NCBI GenBank assembly: GCA_965661055.1
Contig: CBFICS010000002.1
Location: 62,001-126,000 of the forward strand
Reading direction: 5' to 3'
DNA: 64,000 nt
Source of the DNA: CBFHSF01 sp965661055
GTDB taxonomy: Bacteria > Bacteroidota > Bacteroidia > Flavobacteriales > Schleiferiaceae
Positions 17,504 to 24,398 of this stretch are shown here, one piece after another; the stretch's first letter is position 1, and every line of letters starts with the position of its first letter. Both the position numbers and the translations under genes were made by a program. The notes below the pieces were generated by a model. It searched no databases and was not told where the DNA came from. It saw nothing but the letters and a program-made list of their open reading frames with translations.

Positions 17504-17938
17504 ATGCACAAACAGTTAACTATAAAATATTTAAAAACTATCGGATTAACGACAAGCGAATCCAAAGTGATAAGTTTATTGCTAGAAGAACAAGAACCCG
17601 TTACCCAAAAAGAAATACATTTGAGGACGAGGTTAAGTACTGGTTCAATAAGCTCATCGCTAAAAAAAGCAATTAGGGAGAAAATAGTTACCACCCAAAT
17701 AGTAGAATCAAGCACCGTGAACTATTACACACTTACAAAAACGCCCAGTGAAATTTTAACCACTCTCTATTTAAATAAAATGATAAAAGATCAGGAGGGA
17801 CTGCTGGAGTTTTCTAAAAACAATTCTACTGACGAAACATTAAGTGCAGAAAAAAACAGGGTTCAAATTGAAACTTCAATTCAAAAAAACATAGCATACA
17901 CAAAAAGAATTAAATCATTAATAGAATTAGAAAAATAA
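17504..17938 (+). CDS. Orphan winged-helix transcriptional regulator (MarR/GbsR-like)
   Basis: A 144-residue protein. Residues about 8-75 form a winged-helix domain: KTIGLTTSESKVISLLLEE, then QKEIHLRTRLSTGSISSSLKKAIREKIVTT (recognition helix with SxGSISSSL) and a wing ending VNYYTLT. This resembles MarR/GbsR/TrmB regulators. The C-terminal third is helical and charged, probably for dimerisation. There is no neighbouring target gene: pyk with its terminator is upstream and about 500 gene-free bases lie downstream. A perfect 10-base dyad lies directly before the start, suggesting autoregulation. The codon use is more AT-rich than that of its neighbours. The ligand is unknown. Confidence 0.7.
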   Translation: MHKQLTIKYLKTIGLTTSESKVISLLLEEQEPVTQKEIHLRTRLSTGSISSSLKKAIREKIVTTQIVESSTVNYYTLTKTPSEILTTLYLNKMIKDQEGLLEFSKNNSTDETLSAEKNRVQIETSIQKNIAYTKRIKSLIELEK

Positions 17939-18400
17939 ATAAGCCTGTAAAATAATACACAAAAAATTAAATATTTGTGTATAGTAGAATTAAATTCAAA
18001 TAAACTATTGATATGAAAAACTGTTTAATTTGATAAATGAATAATTGACCCAACTATTATTTATCTTGAAAATAAAACGATAAATAAAGAAAAATTTGCT
18101 TATAAAAAGCAGAATAAAATTTTAAGTTTTTAGAACATTTGTTTTTTGAAATTAAATTTTTAAGGAGTAAAAAACCTTTGCGAAGGTTGGTTTTTTATTT
18201 GCTCAAAACATTGTTTTTAAATGTTTTAAAAGGAAATAAGTAGTGTGTTTTCTGTGAATTCCAGTTTATTGGATATTCGATATCTATATTTTCGGATAGT
18301 AGAATTTTAAGAATTCAAAGTGAATATTGAAAAACAAAAATTCGAATTAAACTATTCAATTATTTTAGAAGATAAAAACACAACTATTTCTAAATTGATA
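17939..18400. other. AT-rich gene-free stretch with several inverted repeats
   Basis: No credible ORF is present on either strand. It contains a perfect 9-base inverted repeat ATACACAAA-N10-TTTGTGTAT (17955-17982), a TTATTTATC/GATAAATAA repeat (18057-18087), a small TGCTT/AAGCA hairpin near 18097-18111 and a terminator-like hairpin at 18167-18196. A small RNA or regulator binding sites are possible; nothing here proves transcription. Confidence 0.4.
18167..18196. terminator. Terminator-like hairpin, bidirectional, without an evident gene
   Basis: AACCTT-TGCG-AAGGTT, enclosed by AAAAAACC/GGTTTTTT pairs, with T runs on both strands. It lies 229 bases after the orphan regulator and before the pheS terminator, so it may end an unannotated short transcript or a long 3' UTR. 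Confidence 0.55.
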
Positions 18401-18402
18401 AA

Positions 18403-18433
18403 AATAAAAAAGGCGGACAATTATCCGCCTTTT
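18403..18433 (-). terminator. Terminator of pheS
   Basis: Minus strand: AAAAGGCGGA/TCCGCCTTTT stem with a six-base loop, followed by TTATTTTTATC. It ends 19 bases beyond the pheS stop. Confidence 0.88.
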
Positions 18434-18451
18434 ATTGAATATATCTTTTGG

Positions 18452-19471
18452 TTAAATAGATGATGAAAATTGATCTAAGAAATTCAAGTCGTTTTCATAA
18501 AACATTCTAATATCTGTAATGCCGAATCGGTTCATGGCAATTCTTTCAATTCCCATACCAAAAGCGTACCCTGAATACTCATTGGGATCAATGTTAGAAG
18601 CTTTTAAAACTTCAGGGTCTACCATTCCGCAGCCCATAATTTCTAACCAACCCGTCCCTTTGGTTATTCGGTAATCTGCTTCTGTTTCAAGCCCCCAGTA
18701 AACATCAACCTCTGCACTTGGTTCCGTAAACGGAAAATAAGAAGGCCTCATTCTAATTTTAGCATCCTTACCAAAAAACTCTTGAGCGAAATACAGTAAG
18801 GTTTGTTTTAAATCGGCAAAAGAAACTCCTTTATCAATGTATAGTCCTTCAATTTGATGAAAAACACAGTGTGACCTAGAACTTATGTCTTCATTTCTAA
18901 AAACACGACCTGGACTTATTGTTCTGATAGGAGGCTTACTATTCTCCATAACACGAACTTGTACACTCGACGTATGAGTCCTTAGAGCCCAATCGGGATC
19001 TTTCTCAACAAAGAAAGTGTCTTGCATATCTCTAGCAGGATGTTCTTCAGGGAAGTTTAAGGCCGAAAAGTTATGCCAATCATCTTCTACCTCAGGTCCT
19101 TCAGAAACTGAAAAACCCACGCGAGAAAATATCTCAACAATTTCATTCCTTACGCTAGTCAACGGATGAATAGATCCAATCGAAAAAGCCTCAGACGGCT
19201 TGGTAAAATCATCTTTAAGAGCTCCAGAATCAGAAGACTCAAAGGATGACTTCCACTCTTTCACTTTGCTTTCAGCTAAAGACTTAAACTGATTAATAAC
19301 TTGACCGTATTCCTTTTTTGAGGCAGGATCAACGTTTTTAAATGCGGCAAAGTATTCATTTAAAACACCCTTCTTTCCCAATAAGGAAATCCTTATTTTC
19401 TCTACCTCTTCTAGAGATTTTGGCGCTAGTGAATTTAGCTCTTCTATCTTTTGTTTTATCTCTTCTATCAT
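18452..19471 (-). CDS. pheS: Phenylalanyl-tRNA synthetase alpha subunit
   Basis: The 339-residue catalytic alpha chain, which charges tRNA-Phe together with PheT (not in this window). The N-terminal coiled coil (about 1-85) is followed by the class II core with HPLTSVRNEIVEIFSRVGF, motif 2 (GRVFRNEDISSRSHCVFHQIEGLYID) and motif 3 (YAFGMGIERIAMNRFGI). The length is normal. It stands alone, with its own terminator and a divergent lipoprotein gene. Confidence 0.97.
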   Translation of the reverse strand: MIEEIKQKIEELNSLAPKSLEEVEKIRISLLGKKGVLNEYFAAFKNVDPASKKEYGQVINQFKSLAESKVKEWKSSFESSDSGALKDDFTKPSEAFSIGSIHPLTSVRNEIVEIFSRVGFSVSEGPEVEDDWHNFSALNFPEEHPARDMQDTFFVEKDPDWALRTHTSSVQVRVMENSKPPIRTISPGRVFRNEDISSRSHCVFHQIEGLYIDKGVSFADLKQTLLYFAQEFFGKDAKIRMRPSYFPFTEPSAEVDVYWGLETEADYRITKGTGWLEIMGCGMVDPEVLKASNIDPNEYSGYAFGMGIERIAMNRFGITDIRMFYENDLNFLDQFSSSI

Positions 19472-19474
19472 AAC

Positions 19475-19507
19475 TTGCCGAATGGCACAATTTTTTTGTT
19501 AAATTTG
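19475..19507 (+). promoter_or_regulatory. Promoter of the paired lipoprotein genes
   Basis: TTG at 19475-19477, 22 bases, then a perfect -7 box TAAATTTG at 19500-19507. The expected transcription start near 19514 is only eight bases from the first in-frame ATG (19522), which favours the later start at 19537. Confidence 0.65.
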
Positions 19508-19536
19508 GAGATTACGTCATAATGTTGCAAATGTAC

Positions 19537-19905
19537 ATGAAAAATAACATACTACTCCTCATACTTGTATTAGGACTTTTTACATTTTCTGCTTGTAATA
19601 AGGAGGTTTATCCTGATTCATATACCATAAAATGCAAGGTGCTGTCTACCGATTCGATTCCCGCACAAAACGTGTTGGTAAGAATGTATGCCCCTGTAGG
19701 TTCTTCAGGATTGGTAAATTATTACAAATACACAGACGAATCTGGAATCGCTACGTTCAAATATAGAAATCGTTCTTATCTAGTGCTTGACGCTAGAAAA
19801 GGCTCTTTTGGCGGATGTAATGCCGTTGAATTAGACAAAGAAGAAGAGGTTCATCAAACTGTATACATTTATCCTTTTGGACAACCTAACGGATGCACAA
19901 ATTAA
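19537..19905 (+). CDS. Small lipoprotein with Ig-like fold, first of a tandem pair
   Basis: A 122-residue lipoprotein read from the third in-frame ATG (19537), the only start giving a clean signal sequence (KNNILLLILVLGLFTFSAC, lipid-carrying Cys). The mature part has a carboxypeptidase-regulatory or Ig-like look: YTIKCKVLSTDSIPAQNVLVRMYAP, then TDESGIATFKYRNRSYLVLDARKG, a Cys-containing GGCNAVEL, and a C-terminal cysteine. It is a paralogue of the next gene, five bases downstream, and both follow one promoter. The function is unknown; it is likely on the outer membrane. Confidence 0.65.
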   Translation: MKNNILLLILVLGLFTFSACNKEVYPDSYTIKCKVLSTDSIPAQNVLVRMYAPVGSSGLVNYYKYTDESGIATFKYRNRSYLVLDARKGSFGGCNAVELDKEEEVHQTVYIYPFGQPNGCTN

Positions 19906-19910
19906 GAAGC

Positions 19911-20279
19911 ATGAAAAATTTATTACGAATAATCTTCCTAGCCTTTATTACATTGTCTTTCTTTTCATGTGAAAAAGAGGCTTCAAAATATCCATTTACG
20001 GTAAAAGTGGTTTCTGAAGACGGCGTTCCCGTAACCAATGTAGATGTAATTGCCACGGCCCCAGTAGCAGATGCAATCCCTTATTTTGAGGGAAGCACCA
20101 ATGAATCGGGTACAGTTTCTTTTGAATACGACAAAGAGGCGGTTTTACAAATACAAGCCACAAGAGGCGGTGCCACTCCTACTTTTCAAGGATGTAACTT
20201 TGTAAAGCTTGAAGCTGATAAAAACATTACTGTAAAGGTTGTTTTGCTTCCGTACGACCCGTCTTCTACCGGTTGCTAA
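19911..20279 (+). CDS. Small lipoprotein with Ig-like fold, second of a tandem pair
   Basis: A 122-residue lipoprotein; the ATG at 19911 gives a proper signal (LLRIIFLAFITLSFFSCEK), while an upstream in-frame start would bury it. Aligned by eye with its neighbour it shares the pattern FTVKVVSEDGVPVTNVDVIATAP, TNESGTVSFEYDKEAVLQIQATRGG, QGCNFVKL and a closing GC. It is therefore a tandem duplicate that has diverged. Its end overlaps the convergent 116-residue gene by four bases. The function is unknown. Confidence 0.65.
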   Translation: MKNLLRIIFLAFITLSFFSCEKEASKYPFTVKVVSEDGVPVTNVDVIATAPVADAIPYFEGSTNESGTVSFEYDKEAVLQIQATRGGATPTFQGCNFVKLEADKNITVKVVLLPYDPSSTGC

Positions 20280-20626
20280 ATAAACTCAATCTCTTCAAAA
20301 TAAGCCACAACAGCCTCTCTCATCAGTAAGGCTTGTTGTCCCGTTTTTAATGGAGGGAGTTTTTCAACGTTTTCATAATGTGGCCAACCATCACGATCTT
20401 GTCCAATAAATTTGTAATAGCCATATTTGCTTAAAACTCGACAAATAGCAATGTGCATAATGTTCACCTTTTCGTCTTTTTTGAACTTTTTATGGCCTAA
20501 ACCGAGTTCTTGGACGCCAATTAAAAACAACATTCCGTCTAAATCCATATCTTCACCATCACTAAACTGTGCTGAAAGCTTTTTCACCAGTTCATTCCAT
20601 TTTAACCTCAGTTCGTCTGTATTCAT
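20276..20626 (-). CDS. Conserved hypothetical protein, soluble, 116 residues
   Basis: No characterised family is recognised. The protein is soluble and mostly helical, rich in Lys and Glu, with DELRLKWNELVKKLSAQF at the start, LDGMLFLIGVQELG in the middle and a Tyr-rich stretch KYGYYKFIGQDRDGWPHYE. There is no signal or membrane segment. It is divergent from cvpA with only 11 bases between starts, so the two promoters must overlap each other's coding region. The neat packing between neighbours supports a real gene. Confidence 0.65.
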   Translation of the reverse strand: MNTDELRLKWNELVKKLSAQFSDGEDMDLDGMLFLIGVQELGLGHKKFKKDEKVNIMHIAICRVLSKYGYYKFIGQDRDGWPHYENVEKLPPLKTGQQALLMREAVVAYFEEIEFI

Positions 20627-20637
20627 AAAATAATGTT

Positions 20638-21120
20638 TTGGGTCTAAGTACGATAGATATCATCCTTTCCATCCCGTTAGCCTTTGGGTTAATTAAAGGT
20701 CTTTGGAAAGGTTTTGTTCAAGAAATCACCTCAATAGTTGCTTTAGTAGCGGGCATAATCGTTGCCTATTTTTTCTCTAGTCTACTGCAGCCCTACGTAG
20801 AAGCTCTTTTTGAGGTGTCAACCAAAAACAGTGAAATCATTGCTTTTGTTGCCGCTTTCGCGGGAGTTTATATTTTGGTTTCTCTCTTGGGAAAAATGAT
20901 CTCTAAACTTCTAGACTTTATTGCCTTGGGCAGTATTGATCACATACTAGGAGGAATGTTTGGCCTCCTAAAGTATGTGACCATTATCTGTATTGTTCTT
21001 GCATTAATCAACCTATTGCCTCCTGAAAACCTACCCAATTGGTATAAAAATGAAGAAGGTTCTGTATTACTTCCCCTGCTAAAGGAAGCGGCAAAGGCAA
21101 TGGTTGCTTTCGTTTTTTAG
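20638..21120 (+). CDS. CvpA family membrane protein, TTG start
   Basis: A 160-residue protein with four membrane helices (about 5-20, 27-46, 62-82 and 100-123), matching the colicin V production/CvpA family; IDIILSIPLAFGLIKGLWKGFVQE is the usual beginning. The ATG at 20633 runs into a stop after four codons, so TTG at 20638 is the likely start. Family members are linked to envelope homeostasis and biofilm growth, with no defined reaction. The end overlaps convergent pgk by four bases. A copy of the CCCGCGAAAGCGG motif is translated here as AAFAGV. Confidence 0.8.
   Translation: MGLSTIDIILSIPLAFGLIKGLWKGFVQEITSIVALVAGIIVAYFFSSLLQPYVEALFEVSTKNSEIIAFVAAFAGVYILVSLLGKMISKLLDFIALGSIDHILGGMFGLLKYVTIICIVLALINLLPPENLPNWYKNEEGSVLLPLLKEAAKAMVAFVF
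20852..20865. repeat. CCCGCGAAAGCGG motif copy inside cvpA
   Basis: CCGCTTTCGCGGGA, the reverse complement of the core motif at 7326 and 42480, lying in a membrane-helix coding segment. Confidence 0.7.
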
Positions 21121-22304
21121 TCTAAAATCGCCTGAATTCCTGGAAGCGTTTTTCCTTCCAAGTACTCTAACATGGCTCCTCCTCCTGTACTTACATAGCT
21201 CAGCTTAGGTGCAAAGTCATATTTCTTAGCCGCTGCAACGGAGTCACCCCCTCCTACAAGAGAAAAACTTCCGTTAGCCGTAGCATCAACAATTGCTTGT
21301 CCAACAGCAATGGTTCCCTTAGAAAAGGCTTCAAATTCAAACACTCCCACCGGACCGTTCCATAAAATAGTTTTTGAGGCCATTATAGCCTCTTTAAACA
21401 ACTCAATAGTCTTAGGACCAATATCTAGGCCCATTTGCCCATCAGGAACGCTCATAGCGTCAGATAAATGCGTTGGGGTATCGGGTGAAAAAGATTCTCC
21501 ATTTAAAGAATCAACCGGGAAGATGAACTTAACGTTATTTTCTTCAGCCTTTTTTATCAATTCTAAAGCAAGGTCTAACTTGTCTTCTTCCACCATAGAG
21601 TCTCCCGTGCTGGCTCCTTGCGCCTTTAAAAAAGTGTAGGCCATTCCACCACCAATAATCAACTGATCTACTTTTGGCAAAAGGTTCTCTAAAATCGAAA
21701 TTTTTGAAGAAACCTTTGCTCCGCCAACAATAGCGGTTACCGGCGTTTCGCTTGAATTTAAAACCTTAGAAACATTTTCAATTTCATTGGCCATAATGTA
21801 ACCAAACCCCTTCTGGTTGGCGAAGAATTTCGCAATAATAGCCGTTGAAGCATGAGCTCTGTGAGCCGTTCCAAACGCGTCATTTATATAAACATCTCCT
21901 AGTTCTGCCAAAGATTTAGCAAACGTTTCATCTCCTGCTTCTTCTTCCGCATGAAATCGAAGGTTTTCCAGTAAAAGAACATCACCTTCGTTTAAAGAAT
22001 TGGCCATTTCAACGACGTTTGAACCCACGCAGTCTTCAGAAAACAAAACTTTTACGTTTAACAAATCGCTTAAGTGATTTACAATTTGTTGAAGAGAAAA
22101 CTCTTTATTTACTTGGCCTTTCGGTCTTCCCATATGAGACATAAGAATAACCTTACCTCCCTTTTGACGAATCTTTTGAATGGTGTCTACGGCGGCAACC
22201 ATTCTAGTATCATCAGTAATTTTTCCCTCTGAAAGAGGAACGTTAAAGTCAACGCGGACCAAAACTCTCTTGTTCTTTAACTCTAGGCTGTCAACAGTAT
22301 TCAT
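21117..22304 (-). CDS. pgk: Phosphoglycerate kinase
   Basis: A 395-residue glycolytic enzyme making ATP from 1,3-bisphosphoglycerate. Motifs: KRVLVRVDFNVP near the start, MSHMGRPKG, GGAKVSSKI in the hinge, TILWNGPVGVFE, and the nucleotide-binding VGGGDSVAAAKKYD. Monocistronic and divergent from the holB-like gene. Confidence 0.97.
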   Translation of the reverse strand: MNTVDSLELKNKRVLVRVDFNVPLSEGKITDDTRMVAAVDTIQKIRQKGGKVILMSHMGRPKGQVNKEFSLQQIVNHLSDLLNVKVLFSEDCVGSNVVEMANSLNEGDVLLLENLRFHAEEEAGDETFAKSLAELGDVYINDAFGTAHRAHASTAIIAKFFANQKGFGYIMANEIENVSKVLNSSETPVTAIVGGAKVSSKISILENLLPKVDQLIIGGGMAYTFLKAQGASTGDSMVEEDKLDLALELIKKAEENNVKFIFPVDSLNGESFSPDTPTHLSDAMSVPDGQMGLDIGPKTIELFKEAIMASKTILWNGPVGVFEFEAFSKGTIAVGQAIVDATANGSFSLVGGGDSVAAAKKYDFAPKLSYVSTGGGAMLEYLEGKTLPGIQAILD

Positions 22305-22354
22305 TTTTCTGTTTTATCGTTTATTCACCTTATTTTAGCATCAAAATTCACTCC

Positions 22355-23485
22355 ATGAGATTTAAAGACATCCCAGGAAATGCGAAAGTAAAAAATGAAT
22401 TAATTCAAACGGTTATTACCGAAAGAATTAGCCATGCACAATTGTTTTTTGGTGAAGAAGGTCGCTCTGCTTTGGCGCTAGCCTTGGCCTACTGTCAGTA
22501 CATTTCATGTGAAAACAGGTCAGAATCAGACAGTTGTGGCGAATGTGTGCCTTGTAAACAATTTAATTCATTGAGTTACCCTGACTTACACTTTACCTAT
22601 CCCGCAGGAAAATCTACCTCACATAAAACAGGGACTTGCAAGGAGTATTTACCTACTTGGCGTGAATTTATTAAAAACTCTCCATTTGGCACGCCTTATA
22701 ATTGGTCAGAAGCCACGGGTCTTGAGGGGAAATTCTTACAGATAGGTGTGGCTGAATCTCGCGAAATTCTTCAAGATTTTAGTTTAAAGTCGTATTCTGG
22801 GAAAAGGAAAATATTAATCTTATGGCTACCAGAATTGTTACACACCAGTGCTAGCAATAAGCTTTTAAAATTCATAGAAGAGCCTGAGCCGGGATCATTG
22901 ATCATATTGGTCAGCCATAACTTTGAGAAAATACTTTCAACCATAAGCTCAAGAACCCAATTTACCAGGGTTTCGAAAAACTCCTTTGAAGAGGTAAAAA
23001 AGTACTTAATTACTACTTATAACGCAAGTGAAAGCCAAGCAGAAGTAGCCAGCTTAGCCAGCAACGGGAACCTTGGAAATGCGGTTGAAATAGTAAAAAA
23101 TCCCGAAAGGGAATTAGAATACGCTAGGCAGTTTGTAAACTGGATGAGATTAGCGGTAATGGCAAAACTACCAGAAATAGTAAAGTTCAGTGAAGAACTT
23201 TCAAAAATGCAAAAAGACAGTTTGCGTGGGTTTTTGAAATTCAGCTTACGAATTATAGATCATTGTCTACAATTACGCTACATAAATAAACCTACGGGCG
23301 ATTCAATCTTTGAATCTGCAGGGTTTAAAATAGAAAAGTTTGCACCGTATATAAACCACTCTAATGCGAAGACGTTTTATGAAGAAATGTCTACTGCCAT
23401 TTTTGAGTTAGAACGAAATGTAAACCCAAAATTCATTCTACTTGACTTAAGTATAGAGATGTCTAAAGCCATTAGAAAAAAGTAA
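22355..23485 (+). CDS. holB: DNA polymerase III delta-prime-like clamp loader subunit
   Basis: A 376-residue AAA+ family protein of the replication clamp loader. The N-terminal domain has SHAQLFFGEEGRSALALALAYCQYISC in place of a functional Walker A loop, as in delta-prime subunits that do not hydrolyse ATP, then a zinc-type cysteine cluster (DSCGECVPCKQ, plus the earlier Cys). The sensor segment reads LLHTSASNKLLKFIEEPEPGSLIILVS and STISSRTQF (the SRC motif here is SRT). The C-terminal collar domain is helical. It converges with the methyltransferase gene, four bases apart. Confidence 0.85.
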   Translation: MRFKDIPGNAKVKNELIQTVITERISHAQLFFGEEGRSALALALAYCQYISCENRSESDSCGECVPCKQFNSLSYPDLHFTYPAGKSTSHKTGTCKEYLPTWREFIKNSPFGTPYNWSEATGLEGKFLQIGVAESREILQDFSLKSYSGKRKILILWLPELLHTSASNKLLKFIEEPEPGSLIILVSHNFEKILSTISSRTQFTRVSKNSFEEVKKYLITTYNASESQAEVASLASNGNLGNAVEIVKNPERELEYARQFVNWMRLAVMAKLPEIVKFSEELSKMQKDSLRGFLKFSLRIIDHCLQLRYINKPTGDSIFESAGFKIEKFAPYINHSNAKTFYEEMSTAIFELERNVNPKFILLDLSIEMSKAIRKK

Positions 23486-23489
23486 TTTT

Positions 23490-24374
23490 CTACTTTTTCT
23501 TTAGAATATAAATCAAGCTGCTTTGGTTTTTCTTGATTCCTTTTAGGTTAGAAATTAAACCAGTAAAAAGTCCATTTAAAGCACTTCCGCCCTTATACTT
23601 TTCAGAAAGCATACTTACGTAATAACTATCAAAAGGCATATTCTTTATGTCTACCACAGAAAACCCGGCATTGTCTGCTGCGTGTATCATGATGTTTTTT
23701 GAGAAGTGACTATAGTGTATGGGAGTATCCCAAGCCGCCCAATACGAACCGTATTTTTCGGCGTCAAAACTCTCATGATTAGGAACCGCAACCACCAAAA
23801 CCCCTTGATCAGACAGTAGGCTATTAAAGGTTTTTAACTTTGAAACAGGATCGTCTAAATGTTCTAAAACATGCCAAAGAGTAATCGCATCAAAATGCTT
23901 TTGTAAAGACTCTTGATTCAATAGAAAATCATCTGGAGGATAGACTGTCAAACCATGGTTTTCTTTAGCTTGAGAACTAGCAACCGCAGAAGGTTCTACT
24001 CCAGTACAAACCCATCCTGCACTTTTTGCATAACCTAAAAACTCACCTGTTCCACAACCATAGTCTAATAAGCTTCCCTTTTTAGAAACCCATTTACTAA
24101 TGAGCTTTTCTTTAGAAACAATAGCACGTGACCGAACAATTTTATACGCTAAATCAAACAAGCCAGCGCTTTTATTTGAGTGACTTATATAGTCTTCACT
24201 TTCGTAATATCTACCAATTTCTTCGTCACTAGGACGAGGACTGGTAAAAATAAAATGGCAATCATCACAACGTAAAAGAGTAAAATCTTCTTTTGACGTC
24301 ATAAAATCTTTAACAACTCTTTCTTTTGAGTGATTTGTAGAATTACAAATCGGACATTTTTCTATTGTAATCAT
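23490..24374 (-). CDS. Class I SAM-dependent methyltransferase with zinc-ribbon start
   Basis: A 294-residue protein. Residues 7-39 hold two Cys pairs (CPIC, CDDC) forming a zinc ribbon, followed by FIFTSPRPSDEEIGRYYESEDYISH, an arrangement seen in methyltransferases acting on sugars or polyketide-like substrates. The SAM-binding motif I is LLDYGCGTGEFLGYAKSAG (about 97-115), with acidic residue in GVEPS and later LWHVLEHLDDP. The substrate is unknown. It is downstream of mnmG on the same strand, with a parS-like site in the 24-base gap, so it could be read from the mnmG transcript. Confidence 0.82.
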   Translation of the reverse strand: MITIEKCPICNSTNHSKERVVKDFMTSKEDFTLLRCDDCHFIFTSPRPSDEEIGRYYESEDYISHSNKSAGLFDLAYKIVRSRAIVSKEKLISKWVSKKGSLLDYGCGTGEFLGYAKSAGWVCTGVEPSAVASSQAKENHGLTVYPPDDFLLNQESLQKHFDAITLWHVLEHLDDPVSKLKTFNSLLSDQGVLVVAVPNHESFDAEKYGSYWAAWDTPIHYSHFSKNIMIHAADNAGFSVVDIKNMPFDSYYVSMLSEKYKGGSALNGLFTGLISNLKGIKKNQSSLIYILKKK

Positions 24375-24382
24375 GTAATATA

Positions 24383-24398
24383 TGTTCCACGTGAAACT
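24383..24398. other. parS-like ParB binding site, downstream of mnmG
   Basis: TGTTCCACGTGAAACT matches the bacterial parS consensus TGTTNCACGTGAAACA at 15 of 16 positions. It fills the gap between mnmG and the methyltransferase gene. Confidence 0.75.

Noticed and set aside
24124..24130. CACGTG core inside the methyltransferase gene as a third parS site
   Set aside because: Only the central hexamer is present; the flanking TGTTN and AAACA parts do not match. The same holds for CACGTG near 49204.
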